From Mycolicibacterium llatzerense (GTDB lineage: Bacteria > Actinomycetota > Actinomycetes > Mycobacteriales > Mycobacteriaceae): a DNA stretch of 64,000 bases. The notes beneath the pieces are model-generated. The model ran no database searches. It had not been told where the DNA came from and saw only the letters and a list, made by a program, of their open reading frames with translations. A program made the translations under genes and the position numbers. This document shows positions 34,664 to 44,008 of this stretch, one piece after another. Where the stretch lies: contig NZ_JXST01000008.1 in the NCBI RefSeq assembly GCF_000878195.1, forward strand, positions 1-64,000, written 5' to 3'. Numbering within the stretch: position 1 is the first letter of the stretch; every line of letters begins with the position of its first letter.

Positions 34664-35107
34664 GTGACTGACAACATGATGCATGCGATTTCACCCCCGC
34701 GGTTGCGCGGCCCCAGATGGTTGATGCTCGCCGGCCTAGCCGTGCTCATGATCGATCTCGGGTTGACGACCTGGGGAATCCACCGGGATTCTCAGTGGAA
34801 CGCGACCGTTGTCGGGCTCTGTAAATCCGGGTACTTCCCTTCCCACTTGCCGCCCCTACCGGAAAACGGGTGGATCGGGGTGGTGACTCTGTGCTCGATC
34901 GGCCCGGCGGCCGTGATCACGCTTGTCGGGGCCATACAGCAGGGTCAACGCTCACACAACGTGCGTGGCATTGTCACGGCCCTCGTGGCGGCCGCCGTCG
35001 CGACCCTGGTCGCCTCCGGCCCATTGATGTTCGGGTTGTTGATGATTGAGCCGCGAACTGCTGGCACAGGGACCGATGGCAGCGGCCTGCCCTGCCCCGA
35101 GGGCTGA
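34664..35107 (+). CDS. small membrane protein, unknown function
   Basis: A 147-residue protein with three hydrophobic helices (WLMLAGLAVLMIDLGLTTW, GVVTLCSIGPAAVITLVGAI, IVTALVAAAVATLVASG). The start is a GTG at 34664, close behind the zinc-ribbon membrane protein, so probably one transcript. No family recognised. Confidence 0.65.
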   Translation: MTDNMMHAISPPRLRGPRWLMLAGLAVLMIDLGLTTWGIHRDSQWNATVVGLCKSGYFPSHLPPLPENGWIGVVTLCSIGPAAVITLVGAIQQGQRSHNVRGIVTALVAAAVATLVASGPLMFGLLMIEPRTAGTGTDGSGLPCPEG

Positions 35108-35182
35108 ACAGCTTGCGCGCCGTGGGGGCGCCGTGAGTGAAGTACGCCAGGCATTCTGGCCGCAGAGCAGGTGTCAGGCGCC

Positions 35183-35581
35183 CTAACGTCGGCGACGCCG
35201 CGAATAGGCCCCAACGAACAGCATCAACGCCCCGAATCCGAATGCCATCAGCGGAAGTCCAACTGACTGCGAGTACGCCTTGCCGTCATGAATGCGCATA
35301 GGCACGGTCTCGCCGGGGTCCGGTAGCGGCATCGCCACGATCCAGACCGACCTGGCCACCGTGCCGTCTCTCCACTGGCCACTGCACTCGCTGTTGCGCC
35401 CGACATCGTGGCATTCAAGTACCTTCACGTCCGCGGTGATTCCAGAGTGCTGGGCCCACAGCGCGTACATCCCGAATCCGAGGCACGCTACGCCGAGGAC
35501 GATGGCAATCCACTCCCGGATGCGGCTTGTGTGAGACGGCTCCGGTCGGTGATCCGTTGTGCCGCTGTGCTTACCACCCAC
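35183..35581 (-). CDS. small two-helix membrane protein, unknown function
   Basis: A 132-residue protein with an N-terminal helix (WIAIVLGVACLGFGMYALWA), an extracytoplasmic part of about 60 residues with two cysteines (LECHDV and SECSGQW), a second helix (VGLPLMAFGFGALMLFVGAY) and a stop-transfer tail SRRRRR. No family recognised. Confidence 0.65.
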   Translation of the reverse strand: MGGKHSGTTDHRPEPSHTSRIREWIAIVLGVACLGFGMYALWAQHSGITADVKVLECHDVGRNSECSGQWRDGTVARSVWIVAMPLPDPGETVPMRIHDGKAYSQSVGLPLMAFGFGALMLFVGAYSRRRRR

Positions 35582-35629
35582 TGCCGGCTGCCTCGAACAT
35601 CGGCAGATCGGCGAAGCGCGATTGTGTGA

Positions 35630-36067
35630 TCACAGACTGATCCAGACGTAGAGCGCTTGCCCAGGATCGCTCGCGGCGGAGACGAACAGCGGGTGCAGCG
35701 CCGTCATCATCTCGTGCAGATCCGCGTCGGTGGTGCCGGCGAAATCCTCGGTGCGGGCCCAGCGCTGCAAATGCGGGCGCAACTCGTCTAGCGTCGCGCT
35801 CGCAATGAGTTGGGTTGTGCCAGAGGCGATTTTGACGACCATGCATGAGTAGTCGTCATGGTGGGCCACGTCCACGGCATGGTCATCACGTGAGACGAGG
35901 GAGACGGCCTCGTCGGAGACGGGGTCCAGGCCGAGCAGGATGGCCTCGAGCGAGGCTAGTTCGCTGCCGGGGTCAGGCCCTATGACGGCGTTGGTGGGGC
36001 CGGTGTCGAGCACGTCCGCAGCCGCGGCGTCCGAACTCGCCAGGAAGTACTCATTGATGACACCCAC
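35630..36067 (-). CDS. acidic cytoplasmic protein, unknown function
   Basis: A 145-residue soluble, acidic protein (GVINEYFLASSDAAAADVL through ALYVWISL). I chose GTG 36067 because AGAGGGGG lies six bases upstream; the longer open frame to 36661 passes through the neighbouring plus-strand gene. Size, acidity and neighbours resemble immunity-type proteins, but no family is assigned. Confidence 0.65.
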   Translation of the reverse strand: MGVINEYFLASSDAAAADVLDTGPTNAVIGPDPGSELASLEAILLGLDPVSDEAVSLVSRDDHAVDVAHHDDYSCMVVKIASGTTQLIASATLDELRPHLQRWARTEDFAGTTDADLHEMMTALHPLFVSAASDPGQALYVWISL

Positions 36068-36223
36068 GCCAACCCCCTCTGCTCCCCTGGGCAGAATGAT
36101 ACGGATGTACGAGAGCCATGCGATTCTCGCGCGGATGCGGCCGGAGTTCGGCAAGCCCTTCTTGGACCGACGTGTTTTTTTCGCGTGAGCAGGCCTGTCA
36201 CCATCGCATCTAGAATTGGCGTT

Positions 36224-36610
36224 ATGGGAAGCAACTACGCGCCCAACCCCGGCACCGCGATCGACACTGCGACGCGGCCAGCATGGCAGCGAACCGGACA
36301 CGATCACTTTCCTTATGCCGCAAACCAATCCGGCCACTGGTGGGTGCTTCGCGCCAACTATGGGTTCCCCGAGCACGATCTGTACACCTTGTTCGTCGAC
36401 GGCCAGGCCGTCGCCGACATCACGGCCAACCCCTACCACCCCCTGCCGCTGCTGGCCAGCATCGGTGCCCTGCGTCTGACCGACCCAGATCCGGCTGTCC
36501 CGATGCTCGACGACGACGTCGCCGACGCGGACGTGGGCGCCGTGGCCAGCTACGTCAATTACGGAAGCGAACACGACGATCCGTGCCTGTTCTGCTCCGG
36601 CGAAAGCTGA
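36224..36610 (+). CDS. hypothetical protein
   Basis: A 128-residue soluble protein (GSNYAPNPGTAIDTATRP, WWVLRANYGFPEHDLYTLFVDG, ending CLFCSGES) with a C-x2-C near the end. The ATG at 36224 has a weak ribosome site. It is divergent from the 145-residue gene across 156 bp and converges on the DUF4304-like gene. No function can be assigned. Confidence 0.6.
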   Translation: MGSNYAPNPGTAIDTATRPAWQRTGHDHFPYAANQSGHWWVLRANYGFPEHDLYTLFVDGQAVADITANPYHPLPLLASIGALRLTDPDPAVPMLDDDVADADVGAVASYVNYGSEHDDPCLFCSGES

Positions 36611-36657
36611 CTGAACTGCGACTGGCGCCGGCAAGGCCCCACCGAGCACAGCGTGCC

Positions 36658-37818
36658 TCATCGAGTTTGTAGGTCGATAAGTCCGCCGTCGGCTCGGTAG
36701 CCCTCGACTGGCCTGAGGACGTAACTGTCGCCGATCGTGTCGGTCCGGTAGAACCGCTCGAACATCTCGGCTGCCTCCGGTGCGGCGAACACCTCGTGGC
36801 GGCTGATCGTCTGGACGCTGCGCGGCAGCACGATGTCGACGTCCCCCTCAGCGGGGTCGGCATGCTGGTGGCCGACCACCGAACGCACTGATACCGCACC
36901 GATCTCGGCTCCGCCAGGTTCGCAGTACTCGATCACCATCGCATCGGCGCTGCCGGCGGCTTGCAGGTACCGCGACGTGGAGAAGTCCGCCGGCACCCCA
37001 GCGGATGGGCGGGTGCTGAGCACGATGGCCCACGGGTCGGAGCCGTCGAGATCGTGCAGGTGATGGGCCATCATCCCGCGGTGATGTTGCCGAGCCAAGT
37101 CGACCGACACATCGCTTCGCTTGGTCTCGTACATCGCCGAGTAGTCGTGCGTGGGTCTGAGGCTGACCCTGAAGTCGTAGTACGCCTGCGGACCTTTCGC
37201 CCACGCCGACAGGTACTTGAGTACATCGACTTCCGAGGACATCCCGCCGCCCTCGCCTCGGGCGATTGCGTCGTCCGCCACCGTCGCTGCCTCGTCGCCC
37301 CGGCCAGCGGCAATCAGCGCTGTCACCTTACGAGTCAGCGCCCGGTTCGGGGCGATGCCGTCGCCGCGCTGCTCGAGCGCCGACACATAGTCCGCCACCG
37401 TGGGGTATTCGGCGGCGAACTCGGTTCGGGTGCGTTCGAATGCGTCGAGTACCGGGACCCAGCCGGGCTCGTCCGTGGCCAGCACGTCCAGCGAGCCTTG
37501 TCCGATACGCAGCGGCTGGACTCTGAATGCCCCGTTGACGCGGCGGTTGATCCGCATCTGGGAACCCATCACGACGTCGGGAAGGAAAGCGTCCCAGAGT
37601 ATCTCGTCGACGGCCACTGGCTTGATTGTGACGGTCCAGCCGATCCGCAACGTGTTGGGGTCTTTGTCCGGGTGGAAGACCTGCGGATAACACAGTTCGG
37701 TGAGGTAGACGTCGTCGAGCACAAACCCGGACCCGCTGACGAACCTCATCCCCCGACTACGGCACGCCGGCCGCAGCGCATCGTCCCAAGCCTGCTCCGC
37801 CGCTGATCGTTTCGCCAT
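36658..37818 (-). CDS. hypothetical protein with DUF4304-like N-terminus
   Basis: A 386-residue soluble protein. Residues about 5-110 (AWDDALRPACRSRGMRFV, FVLDDVYLTELCYPQVF) resemble the DUF4304 layout seen in immunity-type proteins of polymorphic toxin systems; this match is from memory and approximate. The middle is helical and the C-terminal 140 residues (PTHDYSAMYETKRSDVSVD onward) are unassigned. It is the last gene before the right-hand repeat. Confidence 0.6.
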   Translation of the reverse strand: MAKRSAAEQAWDDALRPACRSRGMRFVSGSGFVLDDVYLTELCYPQVFHPDKDPNTLRIGWTVTIKPVAVDEILWDAFLPDVVMGSQMRINRRVNGAFRVQPLRIGQGSLDVLATDEPGWVPVLDAFERTRTEFAAEYPTVADYVSALEQRGDGIAPNRALTRKVTALIAAGRGDEAATVADDAIARGEGGGMSSEVDVLKYLSAWAKGPQAYYDFRVSLRPTHDYSAMYETKRSDVSVDLARQHHRGMMAHHLHDLDGSDPWAIVLSTRPSAGVPADFSTSRYLQAAGSADAMVIEYCEPGGAEIGAVSVRSVVGHQHADPAEGDVDIVLPRSVQTISRHEVFAAPEAAEMFERFYRTDTIGDSYVLRPVEGYRADGGLIDLQTR

Positions 37819-38036
37819 GATTCCTGATCCCCCAATGCCAGCTCAGCGCCGATGGTGCAATGCGCCGGATATCTGCAGGCTACAAGCAACCAAAGACACC
37901 ACCCGACACTAATTTCCGTCGCACGCCCGGCAACGATCGTGGGGACGCCTATCGCGGGTATCGGCTGCGGTGCCAGATCGGCGGGCACGTGATACCCGAT
38001 CAGCTGGGCAGTCCGTCACCGGTGGCGAGCAGCCGC

Positions 38037-38092
38037 GACGAGGACGTCGCCGCGGCGCTGAAAGTTATTGCGCCTGACTGACCGATGACATG
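38037..38092 (+). repeat. 56-bp direct repeat, right copy
   Basis: Exact match to 32473-32528. Here it supplies the real 3' end of tldE on the minus strand and, on the plus strand, an orphan copy of the threonine aldolase tail. Confidence 0.95.
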
Positions 38093-39438
38093 TGGAAGTC
38101 GGGAATCCGCAGCGACGGCATCTGGGCGCGGGTGGCCCAGTCGCCCCATTCGCGGGGCAGCGTCGTCTCGCTGACGCCGGCCTCGGTGGCGCGGCGCAGC
38201 AGGTCCAGCGGGCTCTCGTTGAACCGGAAGTTGTTGACCGCGCCCGTCACCTCGCCGTCCTCTATGAGGTAGACGCCGTCGCGCGTCAGGCCCGTCAGCA
38301 GCAGCACCGTCGGATCGACCTCACGCATGTACCACAGCGTGGTCAGCAGCAGGCCGCGCTCAGTGCTGCCGATCATCTCGGCCAGGCTCACGGTGCCGCC
38401 GGTCATGAGCAGGTTGTCGGCGGGCACCGCCACCGGCGCATCGAATTCCGCTGCGGCAGAGCGTGGATAGGCCAGCGCGTTCACGACGCCGTCGCGAATC
38501 CAGTCGACGCGGCCGATGTCCAGGCCGTTGTCGAACACCGATACCCGCTCCGACGAACTCGACGCCGCCACGAACGGCAGGCATTCCAGCCCGGGCGCAA
38601 CAGGATCCGAGTACAGCGTCAGCCCGAGATCGGTGAGCTTCTCCCCCACCCGGGTGCCACCCGGCGCCGACAGCGCGGTGCGCCCTTCCTGGGCGCCGCG
38701 GCCGTCCATGCTCCAGCCGAGGTAGATCATCATGTCCGCAACGGTCGACGGCGGCATCAGCGTCTCGTACCGGCCGGCGGGCAACTCCACGGTCTTCGAT
38801 GCCCAACCCAGCCGCAGGCACAGGTCGTCGAGCATGGAATCGATTGGCACATCGACGAAATCGGCGGTGCTGACCCCGGCCCAGGCGCTGGCCCCGCCAC
38901 GTTTGGCGTTGACCTCCACCGAGCCGGTCGGCTGTGTGAACCGCCGCCGGATACCGCCCGACGTGGCCAGATAGGTGGTGTCGAGCTCATGCCGGGCGAA
39001 CCCGTACAGCGCATCGCTGCGGTGGAAGCCGTCGACGAGACGCGCACCCACGTCGCCGAACACCGAAGCACCGGTCAGCGGCGACGGTGCCTCCCAGTCG
39101 TCGGACACCTCCTGGCCGGCCAGCGCCGGCGCGCTGTCGCGGGCCTCCGGTGCCGCCTGCGCGGCATCCTGCGACGCCGCCACCAGACCGGCGATGGTCG
39201 CCGGGTCGACCTCACTGGACTTCACCGCGCCGACCCGGGACTTATCCCCTTGCCGGACAATCGAAATGACGGTGGTATCCCGGCTGACCGACTCGCCGTT
39301 GGTGGTCATGGTGTTGCGGGCCCAGCGCAGCGACGCGGTGGATCGGTCGGTCACCAGGACGATGGTCTCGTCGGCTCGACCCCGGCGGGCGGCCTCGGCC
39401 AGCACCAGGTCGACAACCTGCGGTGCACTGATCATCAA
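38065..39438 (-). CDS. tldE: TldE/PmbA-type metalloprotease subunit
   Basis: A 457-residue homologue of Rv2314c. It has the TldD/PmbA fold (RWARNTMTTNGES near the start, LPAGRYETLMPPSTVADM, and a C-terminal GEVTGAVNNFRFNESP) but no HExxxH zinc motif, as expected for the TldE partner of the TldD/E protease that processes modified peptides and unfolded proteins. Its ATG overlaps the tldD stop (ATGA). Its last codons lie in the 56-bp repeat at the insertion border. Confidence 0.92.
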   Translation of the reverse strand: MMISAPQVVDLVLAEAARRGRADETIVLVTDRSTASLRWARNTMTTNGESVSRDTTVISIVRQGDKSRVGAVKSSEVDPATIAGLVAASQDAAQAAPEARDSAPALAGQEVSDDWEAPSPLTGASVFGDVGARLVDGFHRSDALYGFARHELDTTYLATSGGIRRRFTQPTGSVEVNAKRGGASAWAGVSTADFVDVPIDSMLDDLCLRLGWASKTVELPAGRYETLMPPSTVADMMIYLGWSMDGRGAQEGRTALSAPGGTRVGEKLTDLGLTLYSDPVAPGLECLPFVAASSSSERVSVFDNGLDIGRVDWIRDGVVNALAYPRSAAAEFDAPVAVPADNLLMTGGTVSLAEMIGSTERGLLLTTLWYMREVDPTVLLLTGLTRDGVYLIEDGEVTGAVNNFRFNESPLDLLRRATEAGVSETTLPREWGDWATRAQMPSLRIPDFHMSSVSQAQ

Positions 39439-40952
39439 CGCCCCGATTCAGTTCGCGTGTTGAGCACATTGATTCCCCGGAACAGGGCGGACGGGCAGCC
39501 GTGGCTGACGGCGGCCACCTGGCCAGGTTGCGCCTTGCCACAGTTGAACGCCCCGCCGAGGCGCCAGGTCGATTCTCCGCCAACGGCTTCCATCGACCCC
39601 CAGAAGTCGGTGGTGGTGGCCTGGTAGGCGACGTCGCGCACCTGCCCGTCCAGCTTGCCGTCGCGAATCTTGAAGAAGCGCTGCCCGGTGAACTGGAAGT
39701 TGTACCGCTGCATGTCAATTGACCACGACTTGTCGCCGACGATGTAGATGCCGTTCGCGACACGACCGATCAGGTCGTCGGTGCTCAGATCGTCGGTGCC
39801 GGGCTGCAACGACACGTTGGCCATCCGCTGGATGGGCACGTGATGCGGCGAGTCCGCGTAGGAGCAGCCGTTGGACCGGGCCACCCCCAGTTTCGGCGCG
39901 AACACCCGGTCCAGCTGATAGCCGACGAAGACGCCGTCGCGCACCAGGTCCCAGCTCTGCGCGCGGACGCCTTCGTCGTCGAATCCGATGGTGGCCAGCC
40001 CGTGTTCGACGGTGCGGTCGGCGGTGACGTTCATGATCGGCGACCCGTACTGCATGGTGCCCAGCTTGTCCGGGGTGGCGAACGAGGTTCCGGCGTAGGC
40101 CGCTTCATAACCGATGGCGCGGTCGTATTCGGTGGCGTGGCCGATGGATTCGTGGATGGTCAGCCACAGGTTCGTCGGGTCGATCACCAGGTCGGTCGGA
40201 CCAGCGGTCACACTCGGCGCCTTGACCTTCTCGGCCAACAGCGTCGGCAGCTCGGCCAATTCGGTTGTCCAGTCCCACACCTCGTCACCGGCGACGGCTT
40301 CCCAGCCGCGGGCGGTCGGCGGCGCCAGGGTGCGCATGCTCTCGAACGATCCGGCGGCGCTGTCCACGGCGACGGCTTCGAGCATCGGCTGCACCCGCAC
40401 CCGCTGCTGGGTGATCGACGAGCCGAACACATCGGCGTAGAACACCTGCTCCTTGACTGCCTGCAGCCCCGCTGACACGTGGTCCACTCCGTCGGCCGCG
40501 AGCAACCGGCCCGAGTACTCGCCCAGCAGCGCGATCTTGTCAGCAGCGGTCACCTCGAACGGGTCGACACCGTACGGCGACACCCACGACACATCGGCGT
40601 ACACCGGTTCCGGCGCCAACTCGATGCGTTCGGCGTTCAGCGGCGCCAAGGCCACCGCGACCTGCACCGCGCGGCGCGCGGTCTCGGCCGCGACCTCAGG
40701 TTTCAGCTCGGCATGTGAGGCGAAACCCCAGGTGCCGTCCACGATCACCCGCACGGCGAGCCCGATCTCGCGGGTCACCACCGAGGTCTCCAGCTCGCCG
40801 TCGCGCAGCTGGATGTGCTCGGTGGTGATCCGGTGAACCCGGAGGTCGGCGTAGCTCGCACCAGCAGCCAGCGCGGCCGACACCGCGGCCTCGGCCAGCA
40901 AATGGCGCGGCAGGGCCAGGAAGTCGGCGTCAACCCGTCGCAGCGCAGTCAC
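39435..40952 (-). CDS. tldD: TldD metalloprotease catalytic subunit
   Basis: A 505-residue homologue of Rv2315c. The zinc motif is HESIGHATE (HExxxH, about residue 269), with downstream Cys/His ligands expected near FNCGKAQP. It forms a heterodimer with TldE and degrades or trims peptides. Cytoplasmic. The first 25 residues (ALRRVDADFLALPRHLLAEA) are alpha-helical as in the family. It is divergent from uspA by 38 bp. Confidence 0.94.
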   Translation of the reverse strand: MTALRRVDADFLALPRHLLAEAAVSAALAAGASYADLRVHRITTEHIQLRDGELETSVVTREIGLAVRVIVDGTWGFASHAELKPEVAAETARRAVQVAVALAPLNAERIELAPEPVYADVSWVSPYGVDPFEVTAADKIALLGEYSGRLLAADGVDHVSAGLQAVKEQVFYADVFGSSITQQRVRVQPMLEAVAVDSAAGSFESMRTLAPPTARGWEAVAGDEVWDWTTELAELPTLLAEKVKAPSVTAGPTDLVIDPTNLWLTIHESIGHATEYDRAIGYEAAYAGTSFATPDKLGTMQYGSPIMNVTADRTVEHGLATIGFDDEGVRAQSWDLVRDGVFVGYQLDRVFAPKLGVARSNGCSYADSPHHVPIQRMANVSLQPGTDDLSTDDLIGRVANGIYIVGDKSWSIDMQRYNFQFTGQRFFKIRDGKLDGQVRDVAYQATTTDFWGSMEAVGGESTWRLGGAFNCGKAQPGQVAAVSHGCPSALFRGINVLNTRTESGR

Positions 40953-40990
40953 GGCTACACCGTAATGGCAGGACCGGCTTTAATGATCCG

Positions 40991-41863
40991 GTGGCACGCC
41001 GCAGGTTCCGGGACACCCTGACCGGGTACGCGCTGCTCGCCCCCAGCCTGTTCGGCGTGGTCATGTTTCTACTGCTGCCCATGCTGGTGGTCGGCTGGCT
41101 GAGCCTGCAGCGGTGGGACCTCTTGGGACCCATCCGATTTGTCGGGCTCGACAACTGGCAGGCCGTGCTGACCGATCCGACGTTCGGCCGCTCGATGGCA
41201 GTGACCTTCGGCTTCATCGCGCTGGTCGTGCCCGTTCAAACTGTGCTGGGTCTGGCGGCGGCCATGCTGCTGGCCCGCGGGCTGCCGGGCACCGGGTTCT
41301 TCCGCACGCTCTATGTCCTGCCGTGGATCTGCTCGCCGCTGGCGATCGCGGTGTTGTGGCGCTGGATTCTCAGCCCCACCGATGGCGCGGTCAGCACCGT
41401 GCTCGGGCATCGCATCGAATGGCTGACGGACCCGACACTGGCCCTGCCGCTGGTTTCGGCGGTGACCGTGTGGACCAACGTCGGCTACGTGACGCTGTTC
41501 TTCCTCGCGGGAATCCTGGCTATCCCCAACGATGTCCACGACGCGGCCCGGATCGACGGGGCGACGGCGTGGCAACGATTCCGTCGCATCACCCTGCCCA
41601 TGCTGCGGCCAACGCTGTTCTTCGTCCTGGTGACGGGAATCGTGAGTGCGGCACAGGTTTTCGACACCGTGTACGCGCTGACCGGCGGCGGCCCCGACGG
41701 CCGCACCGATCTCATCGCGCACCGCATCTACGCCGAGGCGTTCGGCTCGGCGGCGGTGGGCCGCGCCGCGGTGATGGCGCTGATCCTGTTCGTCCTGCTG
41801 CTCGGCATCACGCTGGTGCAGCACATCTACTTCCGCCGACGGGTCAGCTATGACCTCACGTAA
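40991..41863 (+). CDS. uspA: UspA, sugar ABC transporter permease
   Basis: A 290-residue integral membrane permease of the carbohydrate-uptake (CUT1) type, homologue of Rv2316. Six hydrophobic helices; the EAA loop that docks the ATPase is DAARIDGATAWQRFRRITLP (about residue 190). Start is GTG 40991. It overlaps uspB by 14 bp. In M. tuberculosis UspABC imports amino sugars or related peptidoglycan fragments; no ATPase is encoded here, so a shared one is presumably used. Confidence 0.93.
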   Translation: MARRRFRDTLTGYALLAPSLFGVVMFLLLPMLVVGWLSLQRWDLLGPIRFVGLDNWQAVLTDPTFGRSMAVTFGFIALVVPVQTVLGLAAAMLLARGLPGTGFFRTLYVLPWICSPLAIAVLWRWILSPTDGAVSTVLGHRIEWLTDPTLALPLVSAVTVWTNVGYVTLFFLAGILAIPNDVHDAARIDGATAWQRFRRITLPMLRPTLFFVLVTGIVSAAQVFDTVYALTGGGPDGRTDLIAHRIYAEAFGSAAVGRAAVMALILFVLLLGITLVQHIYFRRRVSYDLT

Positions 41864-42689
41864 CGCTCGGTGGTTCTCGCCGGCTCGGCCGGCGGCGATC
41901 TACGTCATCCTGGTGGCCGGCGCCGCGATCACCCTGGTGCCGTTCGGCCTGGGTCTGCTGACCTCGTTCACCTCAGCCCGGCAGTTCAACACCGAGTCGC
42001 CGCTGTCGCTGCCGAACCCGCCGACGTTGGCCAACTACACGGCCCTGAGCGACGCCGGCTTCGGCCGGGCCGCGCTGGTGACCGCCCTGATGACCGCGGT
42101 GATCCTGTTGGGCCAGTTGGCCTTTTCCGTGACCGCCGCCTACGCCTTCGCCCGGCTCGAATTCCCGGGCCGGGACACCCTGTTCTGGCTGTACCTGGCG
42201 ACGCTGATGGTGCCGGCCACGGTGACCGTCGTGCCGCTGTATCTGATGATGGCCGAGGCCGGGCTGCGTAATACGTTCTGGGCGTTGGTTCTGCCGTTCA
42301 TGTTCGGCTCGCCCTATGCGATCTTCCTGCTGCGCGAGTACTTCCGGTCCATCCCGGCCGACCTGATCCGCGCCGCCCGCATCGACGGCGCCGGCACGCT
42401 GGATGTCATCGTGCACGTGGTGCTGCCGGCCAGCCGGTCGATCCTCGTGACGCTGGGGCTGATCACCGTTGTCTCGCAATGGAACAGCTTCATGTGGCCG
42501 CTGGTGATCACCAGCGGCTCATCGTGGCGGGTGCTGACCGTCGCCACTGCCGGGCTGCAGTCGCAGTTCGACGCGCAGTGGACCGTGGTGCTCGCCGCGA
42601 CAACCGTCGCGATCGTGCCGCTCATCCTGCTGTTCAGTGTGCTGGGCCGGCACATCGTGCGCTCCATCGTCGTCACCGGCTTGAAATGA
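41850..42689 (+). CDS. uspB: UspB, sugar ABC transporter permease
   Basis: A 279-residue CUT1 permease, homologue of Rv2317, with six helices and the EAA loop RAARIDGAGTLDVIVHVVLP (about residue 175). It pairs with UspA in the membrane. It overlaps uspA at its start and uspC at its end (ATGA). Confidence 0.93.
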   Translation: MTSRNARWFSPARPAAIYVILVAGAAITLVPFGLGLLTSFTSARQFNTESPLSLPNPPTLANYTALSDAGFGRAALVTALMTAVILLGQLAFSVTAAYAFARLEFPGRDTLFWLYLATLMVPATVTVVPLYLMMAEAGLRNTFWALVLPFMFGSPYAIFLLREYFRSIPADLIRAARIDGAGTLDVIVHVVLPASRSILVTLGLITVVSQWNSFMWPLVITSGSSWRVLTVATAGLQSQFDAQWTVVLAATTVAIVPLILLFSVLGRHIVRSIVVTGLK

Positions 42690-44008
42690 AGTTCTCGACC
42701 CGGTTCGTGACCGCCCTGGCTACCGCCATGGCGGTGCTGCTGGTGGCCGCCGTGCTCATGGGCCGGACGCCGGACACCGGGAAAACCGTTGTCACCGTGC
42801 GGCTGTGGGACGCGCAGGTCGCCGCCGCGTACCGGTCGTCATTCGCCGAGTTCACGCGCCGGCACCCGGACATCGAGGTCCGGGTCGACGTCGTCGCCTA
42901 CGCGTCATACTTCGATTCGCTGCGCACCGATGTCGCGGGCGGTGGTGCCGACGACATCTTCTGGCTGTCCAACGCGTACCTGGCCGGCTACGCCGACACC
43001 GATCGGCTGCTGGACATCGGACAGCTGTTGGGCCCCGGCGCGGCCGACGCGTGGGATGCCTCGGTGACGCAGCAATTCACCCGCGGCAACAAGGTGTGGG
43101 CGGTGCCGCAGCTGACGGACGGCGGCATCGCGGTGTACTACAACGCCGATCTGCTGGCGGCCGCCGGAATCGATCCGGCCGAACTGGACGCGCTGCACTG
43201 GTCCCCCGACGCCGATGACACCCTGCGTCCGCTGCTGGCCCGGCTCACTCTGGACCGGCACGGGAACCAGGTCGGGGCACCGGGATTCGACGCCGGGCAG
43301 ATCCGGCAGTGGGGCTACAACGCGGCCAACGATCTGCAGGGGATCTACCTCAACTACATCGGCTCGGCCGGTGGCCAATTCAGCGACGGGGACCGCTTCG
43401 CCTTCGACAATCCCGGCGCGCGACAGGCATTCGAGTATCTGGTCAACCTGATCAACACCGACCACGTCTCCCCCTCGGCGGCCGACACCAACGGCAACGG
43501 CGACTTCTCCCGCAACCAGTTCCTGCAGGGCCGGATGGCTCTGTTCCAATCTGGCACCTACAACCTGGCCGCCATCGCCGATCAGGCCCCCTTCCGCTGG
43601 GGTGTGGCGATGCTGCCCAGCGGACCGGCCGGCCGCGTCAGCGTCACCAACGGGATTGCCGCCGCGGCCAATTCGGCCACCCGCCATCCCGACGCGGTGC
43701 GTGCGGTGCTGGCCTGGATGGGCAGCGCCGGAGGGAACGCATTCCTTGGCACGAGCGGCGCCGCGGTGCCCGCCGTGCTGGCGGCCCAACGGGTCTACTT
43801 CGACTACTGGGCGCAGCGCGGGATTGACGTTCTGCCCTTTTTCCAAGTCCTGAACGGCCCGCGCATCCCGGCCCCCGGCGGCGCGGGCTTCCCGGCCGGA
43901 TTCCTGGCCATCAGACCGCTTTTCGACGAGATGTTCCTGGGCCGCGCCCCCGTCGCATCGACCTTGGCCGACGCGCAGCAGGCGGCCAACGCCGCAGCCG
44001 ACCGCTAA
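42686..44008 (+). CDS. uspC: UspC, extracytoplasmic sugar-binding protein
   Basis: A 440-residue solute-binding protein of the sugar type, homologue of Rv2318. After an N-terminal hydrophobic segment ([17 protein letters not shown]) comes [11 protein letters not shown] and [14 protein letters not shown], the first lobe of the fold. Unlike usual Gram-positive binding proteins, no lipobox Cys is visible at the end of the leader, so it may be held by an uncleaved helix or released. It captures the sugar for UspAB. Start ATG 42686 overlaps the uspB stop. Confidence 0.92.
   Translation: MKFSTRFVTALATAMAVLLVAAVLMGRTPDTGKTVVTVRLWDAQVAAAYRSSFAEFTRRHPDIEVRVDVVAYASYFDSLRTDVAGGGADDIFWLSNAYLAGYADTDRLLDIGQLLGPGAADAWDASVTQQFTRGNKVWAVPQLTDGGIAVYYNADLLAAAGIDPAELDALHWSPDADDTLRPLLARLTLDRHGNQVGAPGFDAGQIRQWGYNAANDLQGIYLNYIGSAGGQFSDGDRFAFDNPGARQAFEYLVNLINTDHVSPSAADTNGNGDFSRNQFLQGRMALFQSGTYNLAAIADQAPFRWGVAMLPSGPAGRVSVTNGIAAAANSATRHPDAVRAVLAWMGSAGGNAFLGTSGAAVPAVLAAQRVYFDYWAQRGIDVLPFFQVLNGPRIPAPGGAGFPAGFLAIRPLFDEMFLGRAPVASTLADAQQAANAAADR

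Larger units (their letters stand above)
32529..38036. mobile_element. 5.5-kb insertion bounded by 56-bp direct repeats
   Basis: The insertion sits in the overlapping 3' ends of two convergent core genes, threonine aldolase and tldE, and the repeat regenerates both ends, as when an integrative element uses a gene end as attachment site. Its genes are mostly exported, membrane or unknown proteins. No integrase or transposase was found, so it is either a remnant, a passively mobilised cassette or the result of repeat-mediated recombination. Confidence 0.75.

Noticed and set aside
36068..36661. 343-residue version of the 145-residue gene
   Set aside because: The extra part is antisense to the 36224-36610 gene; a strong ribosome site supports GTG 36067.
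37860..38081. 73-residue frame ending like threonine aldolase
   Set aside because: Only the last 14 codons are aldolase, supplied by the repeat; the rest is non-coding border DNA.
20900..38092. Integrase or transposase in the two accessory segments
   Set aside because: No frame shows recombinase or DDE motifs; mobility is inferred only from repeats and composition.
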